64,000 nucleotides of DNA from Topomyia yanbarensis (taxonomy: Eukaryota > Arthropoda > Insecta > Diptera > Culicidae), in NCBI RefSeq assembly GCF_030247195.1, contig NC_080671.1, forward strand, positions 204,146,897-204,210,896, written 5' to 3'. The notes beneath the pieces are model-generated. The model saw only the letters and a list, made by a program, of their open reading frames with translations, made no database searches and had not been told where the DNA came from. Positions 23,242 to 34,305 of this stretch are shown here, piece by piece. Both the position numbers and the translations under genes were made by a program. Each line of letters starts with the position of its first letter. Within the stretch, counting starts at the first letter, position 1.

Positions 23242-24512
23242 GTTTTTATTTTGGGAATGCGTCGAGTTGAGACGAAAACGTAATATGATTAATAACGAGG
23301 ATAACACTTTCCGAATGTAGAGAGAAAGTTATGAAAAATGACGATTTCCATTCGACTCTAGCAGGTCCTGATTGATTTTGATGAGAATTTGATTTTTATT
23401 TTATGACCAATTATATGTATAGGTCAAATGTTCAAAAACAATAATTTAAGGTCAAGATAACATCATTTTGAAACCGCCAATTTCGGAGGTTTAGTATCTT
23501 CGATGAATTTTACAAACGTTAAACAGCGCATCATTTGATAAAATTATTTTGACGGTATATCGTCCAAGAAGTATTTATGGTGAATTTTCTCAGGTTAATA
23601 TTCATGACTACAATAAAGTCTCAACAAATTCGCTAAAGACACGAACTGTGTTACTATTTTCTGAAACATTAATTCTGCATAATTTTAAAACTTCAAAAAT
23701 TACGGCTTCGGAATTATGCCGTTTGGACAGTAAGATCGATTTTCATCAAACCCCCACCAATTGTAAAATTGGTATTGTAAAAAAACGTAAGGGCGATACT
23801 TCAATGCTGATAGGTGGGACCGAAAAAGTAAACAATCGCCAAAGGGGCGATACTATCATTTTGTCAATTTCAATAGCAAACACAAATTTTAATTTAATTA
23901 TTTCAAATACTTCATGAAGTTTTGGGTTTCGATCACTGAATCATGCAATCTAGGATGTAAAAAACACAATAGTTCGTGAATAGGAAATAAAACCAAGTCT
24001 GGAAATATTCACTGTTGATTTTCTTTGAATGGTGTCACTGCTAGTATCGCTTTTTTCAAGAAAAAGCGTTGATTTCTTAGTTCTCAGTCGCGTTGGAAAT
24101 TTGAGTAAAGTATAAACTTCAAATCGATTCAAAAAAAATTTGATTTTGTTGGCTCAGTACAATATACATAACCCCTTTAGGAAATTTCAGTTTTCCCACC
24201 ACAATGCATTGATTGAGGAATTCAGATATTTTATTAACAGAGCATTAGCAATAATTCGTTTGTATGTCTATTTTGTGGGCCATTTTTTCGCTTTCCCATT
24301 GATTTGGTTTGAAATTTCTAGCACTGATGTTGTCCTATACTGATTTAAGCGATTCTCTGAGTCCTGCCACTACCCATGTAGTATGTGTTATCAAAAACAT
24401 CGCAAAGCATCAGGTTCTAAATGTTCTCAAACGATATAATATCCGAAGAAAGTGATAAGAGTCATAAGAAATGTCTCATCACACTGTTAGGTAGATTGAA
24501 AGCGTTTTTAAC

Positions 24513-24854
24513 TTATTTTTTGGTTGCCTTCGCTGCTTCCTTGCGCGTGGGACCAAGATGCGCCACAAAGAGCCTCTTTATTTCTACTCTTTTATGTGTG
24601 GAACCAGGCAGTAGAATGCACACATGGGAGCAACATACATCGGAGTGAAGAGATATACTGCAAAAGAGAGGAGCGGTGGTTCGAATGAAAAGTGCGAAGA
24701 GAGTTTTTATTCTTCTCTTTATTTGCTCTGATCGGTTGTTGCATTTGAGCTGGAATCCATACTGGTTCCCTTCAGGATTCTGAATCAAATTCCGAATGGT
24801 TTGACTGGGGAGGTGCATTCCATCCCTGGTTACATCAAAGTTATTTTCCCACAT
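24513..24854 (-). CDS. unrecognised 113-codon frame, left arm
   Basis: The frame begins MWENNFDVTRDGM and ends in a Lys/Ala-rich tail (KEAAKATKK). I do not recognise a family; there is no signal peptide or membrane segment. The mirror frame in the right arm (30481-30822) is intact and differs at one residue (Phe here, Tyr there). It could be a fragment of a transposon protein or a chance frame; persistence in both arms may only reflect recent duplication. Confidence 0.2.
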   Translation of the reverse strand: MWENNFDVTRDGMHLPSQTIRNLIQNPEGNQYGFQLKCNNRSEQIKRRIKTLFALFIRTTAPLFCSISLHSDVCCSHVCILLPGSTHKRVEIKRLFVAHLGPTRKEAAKATKK

Positions 24855-25145
24855 TTTGGAAATTCATTTATATATGATACCGGTCAATGCGTGAGTTTAA
24901 TAATACCGTCATCGGGGGTTACTTTACACCAAAAATAGAACATTCTGTACAATACACTCAAGAACTACGATCACGCTACTTCAAACTTGAAACTGTTTGA
25001 TGTTTTACATATTGCAGAAGTACCTCCAAAGTCAGTAAAAAGAAGATTTGGAAAATCAAGATTGAAGATGAGATATAAAGAACTAAAAATTGACGTAAAG
25101 TCGCCCCCACAGAAGGGCTACTTTACAGCAAGTCGAGAAAAGAAC

Positions 25146-25712
25146 CTGTTTTAATCCACCTGGTGGTGCAATTGTGCCTTTCTCATTTATCCAAACTACG
25201 ATTCCATGCCTGGGTAAGTTTGATATAATGGTGGAAATGTCTATTATTTATTTCTTATCTTCGGTATACACCGTACAGACACATTTTGAAACTATATATT
25301 TCTTATTAATAACATATCTATGCTTGGAAACGTTATAATCATAAACTGAAGAAGCTTCGTTAAATCTGCGGCAACATCTCTCCAGTGGATTATTTTGTCC
25401 ATATGAAGTACGGTGTCTACGGATCCACAACAGAGTGGGGTTCCGAAGAACACGAGGAGGCGCATACAAATTAACGCCCGAGAGAAGATCGGGACTGTCG
25501 ATATTACCTGACAGCAAGTCGAAAACAAAAACTCTTTGCAGGAAGATACGGCGAGTCGCCAGAGCCTGCAGACCGAGTAGCATACATCTATCGGCATAAG
25601 GAGGCAACACAACTGGATCATTTCATGGAAGTTTCCTGAGGGCGAATCGCACAAAACATCTTTGTATACGTTCTAGTCGGTCAATTTCATAACCTTTCTA
25701 TAGCAGAAAGGC
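25146..25712 (-). mobile_element. AAAAC-family element carrying LINE ORF2 3' end, left arm
   Basis: It has the family termini: CTGTTTTAATCCACCTGG at 25146 and CAGAAAGGC ending at 25712. Between them lies the 3' part of a jockey/CR1-like LINE ORF2 on the minus strand. The mirror copy of equal length (567 bp) is at 29431-29997. Confidence 0.7.
25248..25685 (-). pseudogene. LINE ORF2 C-terminal fragment with nonsense codon, left arm
   Basis: The frame matches the region after the reverse transcriptase in jockey/CR1-like LINEs, including motifs of the type FALRKLP, DLLSGNIDSPDLLS and FNEASSVYDYN. In this arm the Trp codon of the LPW motif has become TGA (near 25622), so the frame is broken there, while the right-arm copy is open. 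Everything upstream (endonuclease and RT) is missing, so neither copy is functional. Confidence 0.75.
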
Positions 25713-27467
25713 AAAAACACTCGCCATGATATACTTTTGCATTGAGCCTTATGAATTAGACAACCTTATTTTAGTATTTTTTCTATAAATAGTTTTAATT
25801 GTGTTCCGGAGTGCAAAAGGCTTTTCCAACAGCAACGCGAACGGTACTGTTATATTTAATGGTCAGTCCAGTTCATTCATCTTTTATGAGATATCCATTT
25901 CCATTATACTAAGAACCTTTTTGTTTAGTATATTTTTAACCATAAGGTCATTCGCCTACACTGCAGAATTAGTCCCCGCTGCTTTTTCTGTTATTCCACA
26001 ACAAATTGCTCCAATACACATAGTTTAAATACTTCTAGAAGCGATAGCGTTTTTGTATGTTTGCTCAATTGCAACTACACTACTCAACTTTCAAATTATC
26101 GACTAATGTTATTTTTCAAAACAGTCAAACAAGTACGCTGATAAAAATCCGCTTTGAATTAGAACCAAATACCAAAATAAGAGTAAATTTTAGATCAAAT
26201 ATACAGATTGTGTAATATAAACTTGAGTAAAGATTGGCGTAAAGTAGCCCCAAATATAGATAAAATGGAAATATGGTCACCAATTACCAAACAATCAAAA
26301 GTACGGACAAAAAGTAAAAACACATATGCATTACCTTGCTAGGTTATTGCACGTAATCTATATCCTCTTATCTAATAATTTGATTAGTTTATCACACTTT
26401 CCCAAGAGAATTTAAGTTACAATGTTTTTGCGTACATTTTATGTTTCAGCTTTATCACCTACTACGATTTCTTGCAAGTATTTCCTTAATCCTATATTCA
26501 ATTTTTATATTTGTGTTTAACCAGCGAATAATATTATGTTTTGCTTTTGTCAAAATATAACGTTAAATTTGAACTAGAAGCTAAAGTATCATTGTTAATT
26601 TAGGGTCTACTGTATTATGCACACGAAGTTCTTCAATGCGTTTGAAGATCCACACATAATCTTATTTGCACATGAGTCTTTGAGGTATGATATTACCAAC
26701 ACTTTACACAGGTTTTCTACCATTTAATTCCACTATGTTTATTTATAGTTAAATGCACTTGCACTTCACTATTTAACAGATACTGGTATTTCGACTACTA
26801 CAGTTCCTGTGGCATAATTCATCTTGGCACCTTTATTCATCTCACCCATTTCAACACATTAGTTAGAGCAGTGTCTGCTATCTCTATTCAACGCATTAGC
26901 ACAAATGGTGCGCTGTACTCGACTTTTCGCTTAGCTCTAACGCAGGGCCGTCTTAAGACCACTCGGGTCTCCTGAGCACTATTGAACTAAGGGGCCCCCA
27001 TCATTGAACAGGTGTAAATAAATGTATATTGGCATGGTTCTTCATACTACTCCATACATAGTTATAGATTCCACCGCCAGGTGGTATTATACACGCAAGA
27101 GTCTGAGTTGATCTGAAAATTTATTAGCAAGTGACTCTATCATGCGCAGAATTTAAAAAAAGCAAAATCCTGGACACCCTAAGGTAAAATTAACAGCGTT
27201 TAAAATGATAAAGCAGAATATGTCTGCTTTGTCATTTTAAACGGTTAGAAGTTTGAAGGTTAGAAGTAAAGAAATATTGTGTGACGTTTCTCTTAATAGC
27301 AGTTGAATAATATAGCAGAAACCTGGTAGAATTAACATATGGTAATCTGATCTTCATAGTTGCATTACGTTGTTTGAGAATGAAGAGTGCTTTAGCCAAG
27401 GAGGAATGCTGAAGTATGGCGAGTTTTCCGCAAAATAAGCCAGTTTTTTATCAATTCTGGAACCGTC

Positions 27468-27669
<202 letters not shown>

Positions 27670-29430
27670 GACGGTTCCAGAATTGATAAAAAAACTGGCT
27701 TATTTTGCGGAAAACTCGCCATACCTCAGCATTCCTCCTTGGCTAAAGCACTCTTCATTCTCAAACAACGTAATGCAACTATGAAGATCAGATTACCATA
27801 TGTTAATTCTACCAGGTTTCTGCTATATTATTCAACTGCTATTAAGAGAAACGTCACACAATATTTCTTTACTTCTAACCTTCAAACTTCTAACCGTTTA
27901 AAATGACAAAGCAGACATATTCTGCTTTATCATTTTAAACGCTGTTAATTTTACCTTAGGGTGTCCAGGATTTTGCTTTTTTTTAAATTCTGCGCATGAT
28001 AGAGTCACTTGCTAATAAATTTTCAGATCAACTCAGACTCTTGCGTGTATAATACCACCTGGCGGTGGAATCTATAACTATGTATGGAGTAGTATGAAGA
28101 ACCATGCCAATATACATTTATTTACACCTGTTCAATGATGGGGGCCCCTTAGTTCAATAGTGCTCAGGAGACCCGAGTGGTCTTAAGACGGCCCTGCGTT
28201 AGAGCGAAGCGAAAAGTCGAGTACAGCGCACCATTTGTGCTAATGCGTTGAATAGAGATAGCAGACACTGCTCTAACTAATGTGTTGAAATGGGTGAGAT
28301 GAATAAAGGTGCCAAGATGAATTATGCCACAGTAACTGTAGTAGTCGAAATACCGGTATCTGTTAAATAGTGAAGTGCAAGTGCATTTAACTATGAATAA
28401 ACATAGTGGAATTAAATGGTAGAAAACCTGTGTAAAGTGTTGGTAATATCATACCTCAAAGACTCATGTGCAAATAAGATTATGTGTGGATCTTCAAACG
28501 CATTGAAGAACTTCGTGTGCATAATACAGTAGACCCTAAATTAACAATGATACTTTAGCTTCTAGTTCAAATTTAACGTTATATTTTGACAAAAGCAAAA
28601 CATAATATTATTCGCTGGTTAAACACAAATATAAAAATTGGATATAGGATTAAGGAAATGCTTGCAAGAAATCGTAGTAGGTGATAAAGCTGAAACATAA
28701 AATGTACGCAAAAACATTGTAACTTAAATTCTCTTGGGAAAGTGTGATAAACTAATCAAATTATTAGATAAGAGGATATAGATTACGTGCAATAACCTAG
28801 CAAGGTAATGCAATTATATGTGTTTTTACTTTTTGTCCGTACTTTTGATTGTTTGGTAATTGGTGACCATATTTCAATTTTATCTATATTTGGGGCTACT
28901 TTACGCCAATCTTTACTCAAGTTTATATTACACAATCTGTATATTTGATCTAAAATTTACTCTTATTTTGGTATTTGGTTCTAATTCAAAGCGGATTTTT
29001 ATCAGCGTACTTGTTTGACTGTTTTGAAAAATAACATTAGTCGATAATTTGAGAGTTGAGTAGTGTAGTTGCAATTGAGCAAACATACAAAAACGCTATC
29101 GCTTCTAGAAGTATTTAAACTATGTGTATTGGAGCAATTTGTTGTGGAATAACAGAAAAAGCAGCGGAGACTAGTTCTGCAGTGTAGGCGAATGACCTTA
29201 TGGTTAAAACTTTACTAAACAAAAAGGTCCTTAGTATAATGGAAATGGATATCTCATAAAAGATGAATGAACTGGACTGACCATTAAATATAACAGTACC
29301 GTTCGCGTTGCTGTTGGAAAAGCCTTTTGCACTCCGGAACACAATTAAAACTATTTATAGAAAAAATACTAAAATAAGGTTGTCTAATTCATAAGGCTCA
29401 ATGCAAAAGTATATCATGGCGAGTGTTTTT

Positions 29431-29997
29431 GCCTTTCTGCTATAGAAAGGTTATGAAATTGACCGACTAGAACGTATACAAAGATGTTTTGTGCGATTCG
29501 CCCTCAGGAAACTTCCATGGAATGATCCAGTTGTGTTGCCTCCTTATGCCGATAGATGTATGCTACTCGGTCTGCAGGCTCTGGCGACTCGCCGTATCTT
29601 CCTGCAAAGAGTTTTTGTTTTCGACTTGCTGTCAGGTAATATCGACAGTCCCGATCTTCTCTCGGGCGTTAATTTGTATGCGCCTCCTCGTGTTCTTCGG
29701 AACCCCACTCTGTTGTGGATCCCTAGACACCGTACTTCATATGGACAAAATAATCCACTGGAGAGATGTTGCCGCAGATTTAACGAAGCTTCTTCAGTGT
29801 ATGATTATAACGTTTCCAAGCATAGATATGTTATTAATAAGAAATATATAGTTTCAAAATGTGTCTGTACGGTGTATACCGAAGATAAGAAATAAATAAT
29901 AGACATTTCCACCATTATATCAAACTTACCCAGGCATGGAATCGTAGTTTGGATAAATGAGAAAGGCACAATTGCACCACCAGGTGGATTAAAACAG
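29431..29997 (+). mobile_element. AAAAC-family element carrying LINE ORF2 3' end, right arm
   Basis: It starts GCCTTTCTGCTATAGAAAGG, a small palindrome found at the 5' end of other family members, and ends GGTGGATTAAAACAG. The flanks are T-rich (GTGTTTTT before, GTTCTTTT after). The interior is LINE ORF2 C-terminus plus about 100 bp of 3' UTR, and that UTR (CATTTCCACCATTATAT and onward) is shared with the non-coding family members. Confidence 0.7.
29458..29895 (+). pseudogene. LINE ORF2 C-terminal fragment, right arm
   Basis: An open frame from ATT at 29458 to a stop at 29893-29895, about 145 codons. It begins IDRLERIQRCFVRFALRKLP, the sequence downstream of the RT domain in jockey/CR1-like LINEs, and continues with the DLLSG, IDSPDLLS and RHRTSYGQN blocks. 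The 5' part of ORF2 is absent, so it is a 5'-deleted copy and not an active gene. Confidence 0.75.
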
Positions 29998-30480
29998 GTT
30001 CTTTTCTCGACTTGCTGTATTTTATTGTACGACTTATTGACTCTTCAAAACAAGGTTATTGGATGCGTGCTACACAGTTTTTGAACATACCCTTTTATTT
30101 TAACGAGAATGACATTCATTTGCATTCACATTCACACATAAATAACAAGCATAATCCATAACTATAAATCAAGAAGTTAACATGATCTTGGAAAAAAAAA
30201 ATTTTGGCGTAAAGTAGCCCTTCTGTGGGGGCGACTTTACGTCAATTTTTAGTTCTTTATATCTCATCTTCAATCTTGATTTTCCAAATCTTCTTTTTAC
30301 TGACTTTGGAGGTACTTCTGCAATATGTAAAACATCAAACAGTTTCAAGTTTGAAGTAGCGTGATCGTAGTTCTTGAGTGTATTGTACAGAATGTTCTAT
30401 TTTTGGTGTAAAGTAACCCCCGATGACGGTATTATTAAACTCACGCATTGACCGGTATCATATATAAATGAATTTCCAAA

Positions 30481-30822
30481 ATGTGGGAAAATAACTTTGA
30501 TGTAACCAGGGATGGAATGCACCTCCCCAGTCAAACCATTCGGAATTTGATTCAGAATCCTGAAGGGAACCAGTATGGATTCCAGCTCAAATGCAACAAC
30601 CGATCAGAGCAAATAAAGAGAAGAATAAAAACTCTCTACGCACTTTTCATTCGAACCACCGCTCCTCTCTTTTGCAGTATATCTCTTCACTCCGATGTAT
30701 GTTGCTCCCATGTGTGCATTCTACTGCCTGGTTCCACACATAAAAGAGTAGAAATAAAGAGGCTCTTTGTGGCGCATCTTGGTCCCACGCGCAAGGAAGC
30801 AGCGAAGGCAACCAAAAAATAA
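30481..30822 (+). CDS. unrecognised 113-codon frame, right arm
   Basis: The frame runs from ATG at 30481 to a TAA stop. The N-terminus MWENNFDVTRDGMHLPSQ is followed by a basic middle (KRRIK), a Cys-containing segment (DVCCSHVCILLPG) and a Lys/Ala-rich end. I cannot assign it to a family. It is the mirror of 24513-24854 with one residue changed. There is no TATA box or splice evidence I trust. Confidence 0.2.
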   Translation: MWENNFDVTRDGMHLPSQTIRNLIQNPEGNQYGFQLKCNNRSEQIKRRIKTLYALFIRTTAPLFCSISLHSDVCCSHVCILLPGSTHKRVEIKRLFVAHLGPTRKEAAKATKK

Positions 30823-32086
30823 GTTAAAAACGCTTTCAATCTACCTAACAGTGTGATGAGACATTTCTTATGACTCTTATCACTTTCTTCGGATATTATA
30901 TCGTTTGAGAACATTTAGAACCTGATGCTTTGCGATGTTTTTGATAACACATACTACATGGGTAGTGGCAGGACTCAGAGAATCGCTTAAATCAGTATAG
31001 GACAACATCAGTGCTAGAAATTTCAAACCAAATCAATGGGAAAGCGAAAAAATGGCCCACAAAATAGACATACAAACGAATTATTGCTAATGCTCTGTTA
31101 ATAAAATATCTGAATTCCTCAATCAATGCATTGTGGTGGGAAAACTGAAATTTCCTAAAGGGGTTATGTATATTGTACTGAGCCAACAAAATCAAATTTT
31201 TTTTGAATCGATTTGAAGTTTATACTTTACTCACATTTTCCAACGCGACTGAGAACTAAGAAATCAACGCTTTTTCTTGAAAAAAGCTATACTAGCAGTG
31301 ACACCATTCAAAGAAAATCAACAGTGAATATTTCCAGACTTGGTTTTATTTCCTATTCACGAACTATTGTATTTTTACATCCTAGATTGCATGATTCAGT
31401 GATCGAAACCCAAAACTTCATGAAGTATTTGAAATAATTAAATTAAAATTTGTGTTTGCTATTGAAATTGACAAAATGATAGTATCGCCCCTTTGGCGAT
31501 TGTTTACTTTTTCGGTCCCACCTATCAGCATTGAAGTATCGCCCTTACGTTTTTTTACAATACCAATTTTACAATTGGTGGGGGTTTGGTGAAAATCGAT
31601 CTTACTGTCCAAACGGCCTAATTCCGAATTTTTGAAGTTTTAAAATTATGCAGAATTAATGTTTCAGAAAATAGTAACACAGTTCGTGTCTTTAGCGAAT
31701 TTGTTGAGACTTTATTGTAGTCATGAATATTAACCTGAGAAAATTCACCATAAATACTTCTTGGACGATATACCGTCAAAATAATTTTATCAAATGATGC
31801 GCTGTTTAACGTTTGTAAAACTCATCGAAGATACTAAACCTCCGAAATTGGCGGTTTCAAAATGATGTTATCTTGACCTTAAATTATTGTTTTTGAACAT
31901 TTGACCTATACATATAATTGGTCATAAAATAAAAATCAAATTCTCATCAAAATCAATCAAGACCTGCTAGAGTCGAATGGAAATCGTCATTTTTCATAAC
32001 TTTCTCTCTACATTCGGAAAGTGTTATCCTCGTTATTAATCATATTACGTTTTCGTCTCAACTCGACGCATTCCCAAAATAAAAAC

Positions 32087-32912
32087 CTGTTTTAATCCAC
32101 CTAGTGGTGCAATTGTGCTTTTCTCATATGTCCAGACTACGATTCCATGGCTGGTTATGTTCAATACAATGGTGGAAATGAATATTACATGTTCAGTACG
32201 ATATGCACATACGTACAATGGATCGACAGCCACGATCTTGAGATACTATGTGATACTGAAAAATCGCTTGACCGCCGCTGGTTTCAAGCGATGTTTCAGT
32301 ATCACATAGTAAGATCCGGCAGGTCCGGGTTCTGCCGAAAATTTTCAATTTGTTAAGAAATTTTAAACTAGTTTTAATTTTAAAGTAGTAACCCCTTACT
32401 GCATACTCCCTCCGGGCCGGTATGATTGACGATTTTTAGAGTGATTGCATAACCTTTCTATATGTGACAGGCAAAAATGAACCAAAGTCCAAAAAATCAA
32501 TTTTTGTCAAACATTATTTTTTTCGAGTTTACATCAAATCTCAATGTTTCGTGCATTATAAAGCCATTTGGCATCAAAAATACAAATTTGATTTTGAAAA
32601 TTTTTCATTTCAGTTTATATGGGAATTGGCTGTGTGATTGCACTCTTCAACTCGTAACTCCGGAACCGGAAGTCCAATCAATAAAAAATTCAATTGCAGC
32701 CGATGGGAAGGTTGTATCTTTCATTTGAGACTAACTTTGTGCAAATCGATCCAGCCATCTCTGATTAACAGAGGTCACATTTTTTTCCACATACACACAT
32801 ACATACACAGACAGACATTTTCCGATCTCGACAAACTGAGTCGATTGGCATATGACACTCGGCCCTCCCGGTCGGGATTAGATTGACGTATTTTAGAGTG
32901 AATGAGAAAGGC
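32087..32912 (-). mobile_element. AAAAC-family elements (two, nested), right arm
   Basis: Mirror of 22416-23241. The family 3' end is at 32087, one 5' end at 32472 and another at 32912. Confidence 0.55.
32244..32311. repeat. 68-nt hairpin, right arm
   Basis: Mirror of 23017-23084. Stem 32244-32271 pairs with 32284-32311, one mismatch, 12-nt loop. Confidence 0.75.
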
Positions 32913-34305
32913 AAAAACATTTTTAGCAAATGTTGAAAGTTATGCATTTTTTTGGTGAGCAGCTCTATGTTTCATAGACATTAAATCAATTTTAACTTCG
33001 CTTCCTATTAAATAAAGACCCTTATTACAGTACATCTCTACAAAAGCGAGCTCAATTTGAAATAAAATCTGAGGATTATGATTGATCACAGAACTCTGGA
33101 ATTTTCTATTGGAATGTTTTCAGGCAGGAATATCATGCTATTAGACAACTGTGACATATCAGGACCCCATTCCGACAATTTATCAAAAGTCCTCATGATG
33201 TTTACAACAACAGGTTATCAATGTACGGATCAGATAATTGTTATTGTAATATTGAATTAAATCAGTCAGCATCAATAAATTTTAAACTGCAATCCAATTT
33301 TTTTTGGGTGGTGGGGGGTACTTGTATGGTGTTAACCCCCAAAACCTTCTCTTGGCTACGCCGTTGCTTGGAGTTATTTACTTCGCTTTCATTTTCCGAT
33401 ATGTTTCAGATCGATCCGATGGTTATAAGTTAGAAAAATTGCAGTCAGAAGGATCGTACAAATGAACAGTTTTGCACTGATAAGTTATCAAGTTCCTTCC
33501 AGACAACTTGGAAGTGTTCGGTGATTATTTCTAGCGGGTGTAGATAGAAAAATGAAATACAAAATTCGTTTTATCATAATATTGTTTGGCTTATTTCAAT
33601 GGATTATTACTATATAGAATAATAAATAGGCGACAAAAGGTAATCCACAAACAACAAGCCATAACTTTTAAAGTATTCAAAATAGATATTTGAAGTCTTC
33701 AGTAAAGTTATTCGCAAAAGTAAGAACTACAAATTTGCTGAAGGCATCATTTCGATATAATCACTTCCAAGAAAATTTATGAAAATATCTCACTCATAGG
33801 GGGATTAATCAGCAAAACACAATATCAAAAGAAAGGGCATATTGCCTCCATTATATTCTCCGAAGATACTATTGACCTAAAATAAGCCGTTTTGGCGTTA
33901 ATAATAGTTTACACGTTTTTGGTCATATTTCTGGCAATGGGAAATGATAAAAAAATTTCGTCCGCATTTAATGTTAAATATCCCTTTTGATAATAGTCCG
34001 ATTTCAACAATCTATAGCTTTTTCGAAAGGTATTCGTATAAGCTGCCTAAAATATATAAATTGGTAATATCTGTTGTCAACTTCGGCAGATAATTTAAAA
34101 AAACTACAAACGCCATTTTTACGCATTCAAACATTCATATCTTGGAAACTAAACATCAGAATCAAAAACCAATTAATAGCTTTCTTACTGTTTGATAGTT
34201 CTTTCATTCAAAATTGGTTTGGATAAGATCGGTTCAGCCATTGCTGAGAAACACGAATGAGAGTTTGTCCGTTACATACACACAGACACACACAGACATT
34301 GTACC

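Larger units (their letters stand above)
25115..26250. mobile_element. TIR element with GGGCTACTTTACGCC ends, left-arm copy (damaged)
   Basis: The right end is GGCGTAAAGTAGCCC. The left end is truncated after GGGCTACTTTAC by the left-arm 192-bp deletion. The LINE-bearing insertion at 25146-25712 sits inside. The intact version is in the right arm at 28893-30220. Confidence 0.5.
28893..30220. mobile_element. TIR element with GGGCTACTTTACGCC ends, right-arm copy
   Basis: Ends GGGCTACTTTACGCCAA and its complement at 30220 are intact. Without the 567-bp insertion at 29431-29997 the element is about 760 bp. It has no coding sequence of its own and I found no clear TSD. Confidence 0.6.

Noticed and set aside
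24655..24700. GGTTCGAAT motif as a tRNA T-arm
   Set aside because: No matching acceptor stem or anticodon arm around it.
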